Below are positions 11,241-24,100 of a stretch of 64,000 nucleotides of DNA, one piece after another. Source of the DNA: Amyelois transitella. Lineage: Eukaryota; Arthropoda; Insecta; Lepidoptera; Pyralidae. The first letter of the stretch is position 1; every line of letters begins with the position of its first letter. The position numbers and the translations under genes are program-made. The stretch is from the NCBI RefSeq assembly GCF_032362555.1, contig NC_083505.1, forward strand, positions 8,237,501 through 8,301,500, written 5' to 3'. The notes beneath the pieces are model-generated. The model did not search any database. It saw only the letters and a list, made by a program, of their open reading frames with translations, and had not been told where the DNA came from.

Positions 11241-13041
11241 TTATTCAAAAATGTCGTCATAGGTCAATAAGGTGCGCTTAGGATCTTTAGGTGGAGGGGC
11301 ATTTCGAGGGGATGCCGCAGGAGCCCATGCCCCGGTCTGGGGTGGTCTGCGAGCAGTGCTTACACGCCAACCTTCCTCGTTGCCATCCAATGCCGTCTGA
11401 GCATGCCCAGCTATATCAGCAGAATCAAATGTTAAAAATACCCTGAAACAACAATATAAAAGATTAGTTACAATAAGTTAACAAGCCCTAGTTAACTGTT
11501 GTCTAGTGTAACTTTATTTATTTATAGTTTATTTTCAAAATAATGTATAATAGGTGGACTTATTGCCAAAGGTATTCTTTACTGGTCAATAATACATGTA
11601 ATGTTCAGAATAATTGTCATGCTGTAAATTTTTAATCTAGCACATATTTTTTTCATTCTGTAGATACATAAATTGTATTTACTTTATGTAAGTTTATTAT
11701 TATACATTTATATATGTATTTTATTATATTTTATTTATGTATTTGTTTATGTTTGTCTATTATTAGTTGTGTGAGTGGAGTACACGCCTGTCACCCTTTC
11801 CATCATGTCTCCTATCTCGGGTCTGCTGGAAGAGATTTCTTTTGAAATAAGCAGAACCTTTGTAATTTTGTTTCTTGTGTTTATCAGTCTCGATGTTTTC
11901 TGTGTACATAAATTAGTAAATAAATAAATAAATACAAAAAATAACATCTATTTCCCTTGAGGAGTCGAGAGAGCCAACAGTCTTGAAGACTGAAGGGCCA
12001 TGTTCAGCTGTACAGCTTTATGATGGAATTGAGATTCTGTAGATAATAATAATTATATATCTTCATCATCCTCCTAGTGTTTGTCTGAGTTACATAATTC
12101 CTGAGAAGGAGCGTTATAATTGACCTTATAAGAGTAAAAAACTTACTTATCATCATCTGACTCCTGTGTATAAGTGAAAGGTTCAAAGGTCTTGAGTCGA
12201 CGTCTAATAACTTCCTCAGTTATTTGGCTACCAGTAACACACAACGTAGAAGAACGAGCCCCACTTGTAGCAGCTGCGTCCCCACCAGCATTAGGCCTGA
12301 GACTTTTGTCTTCTCTAAAATTAAAATTATTTTATAATGTCAATGGAAGGAAATATTTATATATTTCTACATAAATCAATATATGTGTTATGCAGCACTT
12401 CAATATTAACTTTTAAAATGGTCATGTCTGGTCAGGAATGAGTTCTAAAAAGTAAAATTAATCAGAATGTCTGTTTAAAATAAAAACTAATGTTAATAAG
12501 TATGGTATGTGCTTAATTGAAAAATAAATTAACTTACTTCTCCCTAGCAGTGACAAAGGAATCATAAAGATACTTCACACGTGGAGCAGTTTTTTCTTCA
12601 GGTGGTGGAGGTTCTTGGGAAGCACTGAAAGGTTGATATGATGCCACCCCTCCTGCAGTACCAGCTGATCCACTGAGTTTCCTCTCCCTGCCTATAACCA
12701 GATTAAAATGACACATTAAATATTGAAAATTGATTTTCGTAATTCACAAGAGAAAAATAAAATATAAATTTACCTGCTCGAGGCCTCTTGAAAGTCGCAT
12801 TTTGTGGTGGAGGTGGAGGAGTTTTTATAGCTTGTATAGCACCGCTCTTTATTAACTTGCGAGCTATCTCACGTGCGTCCCTAGCTTCCGTAGGTCTCTT
12901 AGGTAATATCGGCTTCTCAGGCTCTTGTTTTGGAGCTTTCAAAGCCTGTAAAGCTTTCTTCTTTTTCTTTAGCTTCTGATATTTGGCTTGTAACATCAAT
13001 TCTTCTTCGGTAAGATTCGAAGGAAAATGTAAATAAACCAT
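11241..13041 (-). CDS. Nelf-E: Negative elongation factor E (NELF-E)
   Basis: Four exons on the minus strand: 13041-12774, 12691-12538, 12314-12147 and 11442-11241, giving 263 aa. NELF-E is the RNA-binding subunit of the NELF complex, which holds RNA polymerase II paused near promoters. The N-terminus (MVYLHFPSNLTEEELMLQAK, then KLKKKKKALQALK) matches the family's conserved leucine/lysine helix, and KLIKSGAIQAIK is another family block. The middle is proline-rich. A compact RRM spans about residues 155-225, with strand-like STLCVTG and KVFLTF. The C-terminus (KRTLLTYDDIFE) matches the end of other NELF-E proteins. Vertebrate proteins have long Arg-Asp repeats that are absent here. An AATAAA overlaps the stop codon (11240-11245 read on the minus strand). 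It is divergent from NFS1. Confidence 0.9.
11750..11945 (-). repeat. SINE/LINE-tail-like repeat in NELF-E intron 3
   Basis: Contains the block 'ctgctggaagagatttcttt', recurrent in lepidopteran genomes as I remember them, and ends in (TAAA)n. Followed by a degraded family-B fragment (11945-12030). Family assignment is from memory only. Confidence 0.45.
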
Positions 13042-13516
13042 TTTATATTTACAGCCTATAAATTTATAAAAAAATCTATTGTGAATTTTAAAAAATATGT
13101 AGGTACACAAACTCACAAGCACAAAAACAAACACTCCAAAAAGAAGGCAATGCAACGAGAAATAAATAAATAATCACAGTAGGTAATTTTAATCGTTATA
13201 CTAATAATAAGACATTGACTTTGACAGATTTTAATGGCAAATTGCAAAAAAAAAATAATGGTTTCCCTCTAAATTCCTTGGTCCAAAGCTACCTGCGTTT
13301 TGAAGGGAAACCAGAGATAAGAAGCTACCTACCTACTGTAATTATCACTCGCTGTCATCTGTCACTGTAAACTAATTGACATTGACTTGTATATTCTTTG
13401 TCTTGCTTTTGCTTTTGTCAAAAGAAGTCTTCATTTCAACAGTTTTGGAAATTGCAGAATCAATTTTGTAAATTTTGTTGTACTAACGAATTCTAGGTAA
13501 AATAGCATAAAGAAAT
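13042..13516. promoter_or_regulatory. Divergent promoter region, NELF-E / NFS1
   Basis: Only 475 bp separate the two start codons, which point away from each other, so both promoters must lie here unless leaders are spliced. No TATA box is obvious, as is usual for housekeeping genes. Confidence 0.6.
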
Positions 13517-16500
13517 ATGTTTCGTGTAACTAGAAATATAATACGTACACTTTCGAATGTACAGAAAATTAATTCAAATCAGAGTAATTTACTCATAGTG
13601 ATACAGAAACAGAGATCGTTATCCAATTCAGGTATTGTATTCAGCGTTCATTTCATTTGTTTAATAAATTGATTTCTTATTTCGTTCTTACACATCACTG
13701 AACCCCACACTGTAGGAAACACCTACATACATACATAAAATCACGCCTTTTTCCCGGAGGGGAGGTCTCCGATCTCTGCATACTTCCTTTGCTTTATAAT
13801 TAACCCTATAATGCTTGTATTAAACATCTAACAGATCCCAGATCTGCCATGACCAGGTTATAGCTACACTTATAATAATTACACTCCTAGCTTATGCCTG
13901 CAAATGCATCAGGCTTATATCTCTATATATATTTTAATTAACTATAGACACTCCGATTTTTATTCAAATTTCTAGGATAAAAATTGATTCATTAGTTTTT
14001 TGGGTGAAAGATTAATAAACATTTCCACACATCCTTACAAACTTTTGCATTAATTATATTAGTAGAATTACTTCTATGGTTCTGTAATTGTACAATATTG
14101 CAACATCTAGTTAATTAATGAGCCCGTCTCATTAATAATGTCCAAACAGTACTGGCACTGACATATAATTGATATACACTATAGAATAGAATAGTAGATA
14201 AGAGGTTATTGTTTGTGTGCATTATAGTCTATAATTTCTTATTTCAGCTGATGAAAAATTTTCTTTGAAACATGAAGAATTTGGACGGCCTCTTTATTTT
14301 GATGCACAAGCAACAACACCAATGGTAAGCTATAAAAATATATATTTTATATCAATTGCAATGAAAAGGGATTTTTCTTGGGGCTTGCAACCTGTCACTA
14401 TTTGTGTTTCAATACCATCATTAAACTATACAGTTTTTAGTATTTCAAGAAACTTCAAGGGAAATAGACGAAATAGACGTGATTATATTATACATACATA
14501 TGCAAAGGAAATTTAATAGGCACATACCTATAGGTATGATGGACTGGCATGATGTAATACATATTATAAGAAAATGTAACATTCATGGTCTAATAGAAAA
14601 GTAAATATTGTAACATCCACCTATTGATGCGTTTTGAGCAACTATGAAGCAAAGTGTAGAACAGAGTTCCCCAAAATTTTTTGTGTCTTAGACCCCTTGC
14701 CATGTTGTTCTGTGTTGGGTAGACCCCCCACTTACCTGATATTGATTTCCTGTATCCTACAACTTACAATCTTATAAACATGTATAATATTTTTTTTACT
14801 TAATGGGTACTTTTATAAATATAAATAATTATATTTTGATGTTATAAGATAGTATGATGTAAGTAAATAGGTGCTATCAGTACATGTGTTGAGATCTACT
14901 ATCATGGACACTCATTCTCATTTCATGGATCTCCAAATTTTTTTCCCTGATGTATACCCCTTGCAGGTTGTCATAGACCCATAGGGGTCGGTATAGAGCA
15001 CTTTGGGAATCACTGGTGTAGAATTTCAAACAAAAATGGCTCTAGTTTTTTTTAGTAAGAATGACATTTTTGAACTTCCATACAAATTAAACACACTCCA
15101 TTTTTAATGGCTTTGATAAAAAAGGGTTCTTGTATCAAATTCTAGTATGTAAATATAGAATTTTGTCTGTGATTGTTTCGCTGAACCGATTTTGATACGG
15201 TTTTCAGGAAAGTGTTTGTTACACTTATTTAGAAACTTAACCAACTTCAAAAAAAGAGGTGTTATATTAGTTTTTTAATAATATGTAAAAAAAATATAAT
15301 AAAACACATTGAATTAGTGTTAAAAAAATTTGATTACTCATTATTCTATTTTAGGATCCAAGAGTCCTTGATGCTATGCTCCCCTACCTGGTCAGTTATC
15401 ATGGTAATCCCCATTCTCGAACCCACGCCTACGGTTGGGAAAGTGAAGCAGCAGTAGAAAAGGCACGAGAACAAGTTGCTCACCTGATTGGGGCAGACCC
15501 TAAAGAGATCATATTTACTTCAGGGGCCACTGAATCCAACAACATATCTGTGAAAGGTGTTGCACGATTCTATGCACCAAGGAAGAAACATGTTGTTACT
15601 ACTCAAATTGTAAGTAAAAAGTACAAAGTGCAGTTTTTAAGTTAATGTAAATCTGGATCTTTAATTTACCAGACATGAACTCTTGTTGTTGCTTGTTTCC
15701 AGTTGCATCCTATGCATTCTATTACTGGGGACTGATATTTGACAAAATTATCTTAGGACTTAATATATGCTTACTTTTTTTCAGGAACATAAATGTGTTT
15801 TAGACTCATGTCGTGCCTTAGAAGGGGAAGGTTTCAAAATTACATACTTGCCTGTTCGCAGCAATGGAATAATTGACCTCAAGGAATTAGAAAATGCACT
15901 TACACCTGAAACAAGTCTGGTGTCAATAATGACTGTAAATAATGAAATAGGTATGTAATAAAACAGTATTTCAGTTAAAGGACATTATTTTAATTAAACT
16001 ATTTGGCAAATACCCAAAACTGAAAAAAAAATATTATTCGTAATCCCCATAGCTCATCCACTAAAATATTTTTGTTTATTTTAGTATTTTCAGATTTAAT
16101 TTAAATTTTCAAACCTTTTCTAGGTGTGCAACAACCAATAGCTGAGATTGGAGCAATATGTAAAAGCAAAAAGATATTCTTTCACACAGATGCAGCACAA
16201 GCAGTTGGGAAAATGCCTTTAGATGTTAATAAAATGAACATTGATTTAATGTCAATTTCTGGACACAAATTGTATGGCCCAAAAGGTGTCGGCGCCTTAT
16301 TTATTAGGCGTCGACCCAGGGTACGAGTGGAACCCATACAAAGTGGTGGAGGGCAGGAGAGAGGCATGAGAAGTGGCACTGTTCCCACACCTCTGGTTGT
16401 TGGATTAGGTATGCTTCTATTTGAAAACAAAAAAGAATTGAGCATTTCATTTCATCATATCGACTTCGACATTCGATTGTTTAAAATTAAAACAAGTGAA

Positions 16501-17829
16501 TTTTTGCTGTTACACCAATGTATGAATTTAACTTTTTCTAAAACATAACAGGTGCTGCATGCGAACTGGCAGAGCGTGAAATGGCATACGATCATGCTTG
16601 GATGAAGAAATTAGCGCAAAGATTTTTAGATAAAATAAACTCAAAACTAACACATGTTATTCGAAATGGAGACCCAAAAGAATCATATCCAGGCTGTATA
16701 AATCTGTCATTTGCATTTGTTGAAGGTGGGTGAACAATCTGTAACTAATTAAAGATGTTTTAGATTATACATTCGTAATATCACGCCACTCCTTGCACTG
16801 CACACTTCATTTGTTTTATCTAATTATTTTTATTTCAACTAAGATAAGGGTATGTTGGTCCCAACATTAATGTATGGAAGGGAAAGTTGGGTGTAGCAAA
16901 AAAAGCACGAAAGCAGAATAAATGCGTTGGAAATGAGACTATTAAGGGAGTATGATCGGTGTGAAAATGAGTGACCGGATAATGAATAGCGTGATAAGGG
17001 AATGTGATGTGAAAGAAGATGTAGCAACAGGTATAGAAAAGGGTATGTTAAGATGGTTTGGTCATGTGGAGAAGATGAATGAAAGCAGGTTGACTAAGAT
17101 ACAAGGAGATTGTGGAGACAAATCTTGATCAAATTAAGGATGTCCTGGCAAAGGATCAGATCAAGGCTACCCAAAACCACCGAGCTTGCATGAAGAGAGT
17201 AATGAATGTGGATGAAGCGAAAGAAGTATACAGAGATAAATATTATAGAAACAAATGAAGATTTTAATGATTTATTGAAACATTTTAATTTATAGGTGAA
17301 TCTTTGTTAATGGCATTGAAAGACGTGGCATTATCTAGTGGGTCTGCCTGTACTTCAGCATCACTGGAACCTTCTTATGTATTGCGAGCGATTGGAACTG
17401 ACGAGGACTTGGCGCACAGCTCTATCAGGTAGTTTTAGTTTTTCAGTGTCAACTCCCATTTCAGGAGTTTAGAAATTTAACAGGGAAATAATTCTGGAAC
17501 GTCATCATTTGTGAAGGTGTACACCATCCAGTATTACTGTTGTTATTGAGCCTATTATATACTTAAAATTGTTATGTTAGAGTAAAACACAAATTGGAAG
17601 CAATAAGTGATTGAATAATGTATTTTTACCTGACTACCACAGAGGGTAATGTGTTTGGAATGTTTTTGGTTATAGATTTGGTTTGGGCCGATTCACAACA
17701 GTGGAAGAAGTAGACTACACAGCTGAAAAAACAATCAGACATGTGGAGAGGCTTCGTGAAATGAGTCCCCTGTGGGAGATGGTACAAGAAGGTGTAGATA
17801 TCAAAACAATACAATGGTCTCAGCATTAA
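13517..17829 (+). CDS. Nfs1: Cysteine desulfurase, mitochondrial (NFS1)
   Basis: Eight exons: 13517-13631, 14248-14324, 15355-15609, 15785-15950, 16124-16408, 16552-16725, 17296-17428 and 17676-17829. They give 452 aa, close to the 457 aa of human NFS1. The enzyme is PLP-dependent and takes sulfur from L-cysteine for Fe-S cluster assembly on ISCU, with ISD11, ACP and frataxin. The first ~45 residues are basic and Ser/Asn-rich with no acidic residues, a typical mitochondrial presequence. The PLP-binding lysine is K253 in [10 protein letters not shown]. The persulfide cysteine is C376 on the mobile loop [10 protein letters not shown]. The HTDAAQ cofactor motif and the C-terminal IQWSQH are present. 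AATAAA signals follow (for example near 18118). Introns host a hAT MITE (14662-15015) and a retroelement relic (16855-17240). All key residues are intact. Confidence 0.97.
13722..13790 (-). repeat. Family-A retroelement tail in NFS1 intron 1
   Basis: (CATA)n, then 'aaaatcacgcctttttcccg' and a short coding remnant. It has the same orientation as the 1987 and 45177 copies. Confidence 0.65.
14662..15015. mobile_element. hAT-type MITE with perfect 8-bp target duplication
   Basis: A 354-bp non-coding element with hAT-like inverted ends: left CAGAGTTCCCCAAAA, and right end reading CAGTGATTCCCAAAG on the opposite strand. It is flanked by the direct repeat GTGTAGAA at 14654-14661 and 15016-15023. 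It lies in NFS1 intron 2. It has no transposase ORF and so depends on an autonomous hAT element. Confidence 0.9.
16855..17240 (+). mobile_element. Family-A non-LTR retroelement relic in NFS1 intron 6
   Basis: Broken frames encode pieces such as [25 protein letters not shown] and [16 protein letters not shown]. These overlap and extend upstream of the 9900-10150 fragment. Several frameshifts and the loss of the end make it a dead copy. Confidence 0.7.
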
Positions 17830-18846
17830 TATTTTATTATTAAATATATTTAATTCAAAACATCAAAGAAGCTTCAAAAATTCCAGCTTATGCTTAAAGA
17901 GATCTGGTGAGAATATTAATGTATTATTAACTTATACAAATAGGGTTTTTATTATTTTGTTGTCCTTTAAATCTTTGGACATTTGAAAGACACCTTTGAC
18001 TTCATTGTGATAAAATTTGTCATGTTGACTCTAAGGAAACATTGATGTTGAACAAATTATGTGATAAAAATGTCTAGCAGTCTGTTTATATGTCATAATC
18101 ATTTTAAAATATGGAACAATAAAGTTAATTGTAACTAATTACCATAATATTTTGTTGTGAATAGATATTATTTTTTGTTAATAATAAAGGCTGCATCAAT
18201 GTAAACCTGAATTTTATTATGCAGAGGAACCTTATTATTACTTTATTATCCAGTTTACATAATAATATTTGTTGGGAGTGCTATCAATCACCAATAAATA
18301 ATATATTTGGTTTAGCCAAAATTAAAAATAATACACTCATTATTGTACTTGTTAGCTTGTGCCTAACACATTAGTATGAAACTTAACAGTTATACATTGT
18401 AAAACTTTAGGCTATGTACAGTCTCCAAAACATTGGTAGGTATATTTTAAGATTACCTTTGCTAATTTCTATAGATATAAATTGATATTTTATAAATTTC
18501 AAAAGGCCTTACTGAAACAAATTTTAAACAGGAGATTATATCTGAGCATATATTTATCTACATTCAAGCTAACAGTAAATTTTTCATCTGGGTTCACAAA
18601 GAGAATGTCAGTACCATATTCACTAACTAAGCCCTTACTGACTTGCCCAGTATTATGATTAACATGATATACAGCAAACAGTACATCAGTCCCCATAAGT
18701 TAGAATTCTTGATTATTCAAGAATTCTAATGTAAGCAATTAATTGTATGCTGTTGGTATATTGTACTGTTCATAGCACAAGAACACACACTTCTACAAAC
18801 ACAAATATAGTAAAGCTAGAAGAAATCCAAATTGAAATTTGTTGAC
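17830..18846. other. Convergent 3' flanks of NFS1 and the Rab gene
   Basis: Both transcripts end here. AATAAA occurs near 18118 for NFS1. On the minus strand 18696-18499 is a 65-codon open frame just beyond the Rab stop; it may be 3' UTR. No other gene is supported. Confidence 0.5.
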
Positions 18847-20047
18847 TCAACAGCCACATGAAGGCTCTTCAGGAGGTTCAGGATTGGTTATCTTAAAACT
18901 GTTATGATCCAGAGTTTGAAGTTCTATCCTTGACCTGTTTGTCTCTACCAGCTGCTGTGCAATGTCAAAGAACATTTCTTCCACTCCTTTGCCAGTCTTA
19001 CATGATGTCTTGTATGTAGTACTGATCAGGTTATGGCACTGCTCACTAAAACAATAATTGTCAAGTACATACATACATATGGTCACGTCTATATCCCTTG
19101 CGGAGTAGACACAGCCACCAGTCTTGAAAAGACTGAATGGCCACGTTCAGCTATTTGGCTTAATGATGAATTGAGATTCAAATAGTTTACAGGTTGCTAG
19201 CCCATTGCCTAAAAAAGAATCCTAAGTTTGTGAATGTATCCTTTAGTCGCCGTTTACGACAACCATGGGAAAGAGATGGAGTGGTCCTATTTATTTTTGT
19301 ATTGGTGCCAGGAACCACACAACACTTGTCAAGTAATTTGTATTATTGCCTTATGAATGTATGTACATAAGCATGCCTTACAAGAATAACAAACAAAATA
19401 CAAGCCTACATGCAATAGCTTCATGAAGAGAATTACATTATGAAATCAACACAATAGTTTGCCAAAATATTCAGTTGGTACATTAGATTATTATAAAAAA
19501 CTATGTAATTTGAAAGCAATAAAAATACCAGAAGGTTTCAATATCAGCATCAGTGACTTGTGGAGATGATCCTTCCAAATCAGACTTGTTTCCACATAAG
19601 AATATTTTAGCATTCTCTGCATAGGTAACAATATCCAACAGGTGTTGACTTAAAATGTGGAATGAAGAGGCATTGTCTAGTGAGAACACCAATATTGCTG
19701 CCTCAGCGAATTTGTAGTAACTTGATGTAACTGAGGCTATTCTTTCCATGCCCCCAGTGTCCCACAACTGCAACTGAAGCAACAGAATTTCGGGTAAGGA
19801 ACTAGTAATAATAAAGTAGGTATAACTCATTAATAGTTATGTGATGATGTGAAAGCTAATTAATAACCTTGACATCCTTTTCCCCAACTTTATATAGTTT
19901 CTCAAAATGGTCTAAACCCAATGTCGATCTTCGATCTGAGTTTGGGAGAAAAGTATTATTGATGAAGCGCCTAAATAAAGAACTTTTCCCTACTCCGTAT
20001 TCGCCACATAATATAACTTTTAACACAGGGGTTTTCACAACAGCCAT
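18847..20047 (-). CDS. Rab-family small GTPase, atypical switch II
   Basis: Three exons on the minus strand: 20047-19868, 19773-19529 and 19045-18847, giving 207 aa, the usual Rab size. The G1 P-loop is GEYGVGKSS (residues 14-22). G3 is WDTGGMER, where Rabs normally have WDTAGQE, so the glutamine needed for GTP hydrolysis is replaced by Met. G4 is GNKSDLE and G5 is TSCKTGKG. The C-terminus is CGC, a double-geranylgeranylation signal that anchors Rabs to membranes. The subfamily is not clear to me; it resembles insect RabX-type divergent Rabs. The second intron carries a family-B repeat. It is divergent from MPND across 1.1 kb. Confidence 0.85.
19062..19326 (-). repeat. Family-B interspersed repeat, near full length
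   Basis: Runs from a (CATA)n end through 'cttgaaaagactgaatggcc' and 'gggaaagagatggagtggtc' to a GTGCC-AGG-AACCACAC head. It lies in the Rab gene's second intron. Confidence 0.8.
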
Positions 20048-21134
20048 TGCTTAATAAATCGTTAACTGCAACCGATCCATATATTCTCGTGATGTTGGTT
20101 TTTGCGTGGGAATAGCTTATTAATGAATATCAATAGATAGTCGCTATAAGAGAGTAGGGTACATAAATTGTCGCGCTCGAACAAAAACAATATGAAGTTG
20201 AGATTACAAGTAGATTACAGGGATCATCCATCATCACAAAATCATCACAACATAACAAAAAAATTATTTTAATTTTATTTGACACTTCACATTGACTTGC
20301 TTGACACCTCAAACTGGTGTTGCCGCTCGATTCCGCTCGATATTCTACTATTGATCGATATATAGTTGAGTAAGGGCTCGTGCAGCGTGCGGTCGACTAG
20401 CGACCAATGACTTCAATTCAAAGGTACGGTATGGTGTGGTGCGAACGAATTCGGCGGCACGCTGGACGAGCCCAAAAGCATTAGTGTTAACAAAATAGTA
20501 TTTTTTGGTTTACAAAACATATCTTAGGGTGACTATATCCACATATACATAATTAACAAAAAGAAAAGATTTGCATTTTTGTACCAAATAAATTCAAAAA
20601 CTACTGAACCAATTTCAAAAACTATTTTATCATCTGAAATCTACAGTGTCAAAAAGTGCTATAGGCATTATGTATGTTTTGAAATAAATTAGATTTTAGA
20701 CAGGCTAATTTATATGAAGAAATCCGGGGAAAAAACGCTTCCGAAAACTGTTCTTGCTCTGCTGGCCACACGGTTAATTAGGATCTGTATCTATATGCCT
20801 AAATGTCACAAAAAAAGTTTGGATTTTCGGATTTTATAACAAATAAACTCAAACACTACTGAACCGATTTCAAATATTTCACCATTAGAAAGCTACAATA
20901 GCCGAAAGTTTATTCTTCTCTTTGAGAAATCAATGTCATGTATGTCATTGTCAAGACTCAAATAATCAGATAGCTTTCAGTTCATCTCATCGTAGCTTGT
21001 TCTTGTTTTGTTTGCCTGGTTGTGATTTTTTACGGTTCTTACCGAATTACGAATACCATATATATAATATATAATTCAAAGCCTTTTTTGTGTAACAATA
21101 TTTATATCAGGAAACAAGTGTTAACAGATCTACT
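20048..21134. other. Divergent Rab / MPND promoter spacer with repeats
   Basis: It contains a 100-bp MITE (20374-20473) and a repeated block (about 20560-20690 and 20840-20930), each with 'actgaacc-a/g-atttcaaa' and an ending near 'gaaagctac'. That block is an interspersed repeat in two tandem-like parts. No coding signal. Confidence 0.5.
20374..20473. mobile_element. Small MITE with 17-bp terminal inverted repeats
   Basis: Left end GGGCTCGTGCAGCGTGC, and right end the reverse complement of GGGCTCGTCCAGCGTGC: one mismatch in 17. The element is 100 bp with no ORF. The target duplication is not clear. Confidence 0.65.
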
Positions 21135-24100
21135 ATGGATCTTCAAACATCTCACTTAGCCGCAGCTTTGATGTCGGGTTCCACGTATAATTCAATATCA
21201 GAAACTGCACCTGCGCCTGTGGAAACTGAAGATAATAAAACAGATAAATCTAATGAAACTCGCAAAGAGCCTTCTGACGAAGATAAAGAAGAGATGGCAA
21301 GCGGGGAGGAATACAGTGATGAGGTAATTAGTGTCCTCACTATTAAAAGATTTTTAACTGTACTGAAGTAGTCTAAAAAAAATTCAATTCCATTATAAAT
21401 GTTTAGTAAATAGCTTAAGACAGAATGTATGTGGTTGGTTAGTTACAATGAATTTACACTATTGTTTGGCTTTTTCTTTACTATTCTGTAAAGAAAGAAA
21501 GAAAGAAAGAAAAATCTTTATTTGGCGCAAGATGTAACATAACATTTTCATTCATAAACAGAGATAAAAATAAAAAAAAAAATACATGATGCGACCAAAA
21601 GGGTTTCCACTCAGCATATGCATGTGTATGATGAGGTTACACAATGCGCTGATTTTCAGTGGAACCTAGTACGGAGGCTTTGCCATTCAATATGAAGGAT
21701 ACATATTAAAAATATGAACACAAAATAACAAGAAGACAGCAGTGCTAGGGAGTTAATATATGTTGAGTATGAGCGTGAGTGTAACTATGTTCTTATTGTT
21801 GAAGCAAAGTAGACAAAAGGTAGGCAGGAAGGACAAAAGGTAGGTAGAAGGAAACTACAGAAAAATGCAAAGGTTATGTAAAGGTTTGCTGTTATGTGTT
21901 GGATTGAGATTGTAGTAAGTGACTTTTCAGTTTATCTTTGAAGTGTGATACCGTAGTGCAGTTACGCACAGGTGGCGGAAGATTGTTCCAACACTTCGTA
22001 GCAGCGTATCGGAGTAGTCAGCTTCCCGACTGTAGTAGAAGATGATGCTGTTCTTATATTTCGATAATATCTTAATGAAAAATTTATAAATTAAGAATAT
22101 GCTAGTTATGCATACATACATACATACATATGATCACGTCTATATCCCTTGCGGGGTAGACAGAGCCAACAGTCTTGAAAAGACTGAATGGCCACATTCA
22201 GCTATTTGGCTTAATGATAGAACCGAGATTCAAATAGTGACAGGTTGCCAGCCCATCGCCTAAAAGAGGAATCCTAAGTTTATAAGCCTATCCCTTAGTC
22301 GCCTTTTACGACATCCATGGGAAAGAGATGGAGTGGTCCTATTCTTTTTTGTAATAGTGCCGGGAACCACACGGCACTACACGGCACTAGTTATGCTTAA
22401 AATTATATGATTAATGTTCATGATGGTATTAAATTTCATATATTAAATATGGTACATAATTTTTTAGTTTCACTTTTGTTTTAGGAAACTGAAGCACAGG
22501 CTGGGAGTAAATCTATGCCAGGCCGAGGAGTGACATTGCAAATGCTTTTGGAAGAAAAAATGTTAGAGCCAGGGACTGCTGCAATGACCATAGAATACCT
22601 GGTTAGTTATAACCTGCTTTAATTTTGTTTCAAATAAATTCAAAAGAATAGTGGCATGCATAACATATTCTACTTTTCTGTCCATAGCATCATGTATCTT
22701 CCACTGCAATTGCGCCACTATATAAATGATGCTCTAGTCATTTCTAGATTAGTGATTTAAAAGGATGATTGAAAGAAATTCTCTTAAACTTGGTATATTG
22801 ATTGTTTGTCAAGTAGGTTAAAAAAATATATATTCAAAAGAAATAAATCATAATGATCAATCCAAGCACAATATTCTCACATTATTGGCTGGGTAATTAA
22901 ATATATTTTGAATTTGAAATATTCTTTGCAAGATTGAACAAGTTTATATGACATATTTCTATGCAATATTTCACCATGAAATTAATTTATGTTGTTTTAA
23001 AATATATAATAATTTTAAAATTACAAGTATCATTGTTTAAATTTTAGGGTCAAAAGTTTGTTGGTGATTTACAATCAGATGGCAAAATAAAGTCACATGA
23101 GACAGAGACTATATTTTGCTCCCCTTCTGCATGGGCTATACATTGTAAGCGAATAATAAACCCTGATAAACGTTCTGGATGTGGTTGGGCTTCTGTGAAG
23201 TACAGGGGCAAGAAGTTGGATACCATCAAAGCAACTTATCTTCGTAAGAAGCAAATTCAGCGAGAAAATATGCACAGTGATGGTAAGATTACCTCAACAC
23301 ACCTGTGTGTAGTGTGTATAGTGTATGTAATAAGTGACATAGTATTTCATTTCCACTTTTCTAGAAACCACATACCAGTTTAGTATATTTTCCCATTTTA
23401 TAATTCAGTTCTATTATTAAGTTATGAATAATAAAATAACCTAGGTGTTCAAAGTGGAATAAACTGGACTTCAGTCTTTCAAGACTGTTGGCTCTATCTA
23501 CACCTTAAAGGATACAGACATGATTATTAATGTTTTAATGATAGATTTCTTAATGATAATGTACTGAGCAGTTTTTAAATAAATTATCAACAAAACATAA
23601 GTATAAATTTTGTGTTTATTTAATGGGGAGATGTTATGTCTCTACCCATTTCACTTGACTATGGCTTTTTCGCTCAATGTTAACTAATATCTTTTCAGAG
23701 GAAACAGAGATGGAAGTAGAGAATCCTCCTGAACCACCACCACAACGGATTGTTATGAAACATAACACTGTGCCTAACAGAATGATGCAACAGTAAGTGT
23801 GATATCTTTTTCACTTGCAGAATGATAATTATAATACAATGATAGATTTACTTATTTCAAAAAGGTACCTAACCAACTTTCTAAAAGAGGTTAAAAAACA
23901 GGAAGTTAAAAATTTCACATAAAAATGCATGCAAATGCTTAAATCTATGTTAGACTATTTTTATTTTGAGTTGTTTTTAGTAATCTTAGTATCCTATGAA
24001 GAAGTAATTGCTTGTTTATTTGCAGTGACACCAACATGCTGATAGAGGCAGTGTCATTTTCTTCAGCTGGTAAAGTGCAGCCATTCTTAGTATCTGTAAG

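Noticed and set aside
11241-11442. Frameshift in the last NELF-E exon
   Set aside because: A first misreading suggested an extra base; rechecking the sequence shows one continuous frame from KVFLTF to the terminal DDIFE.
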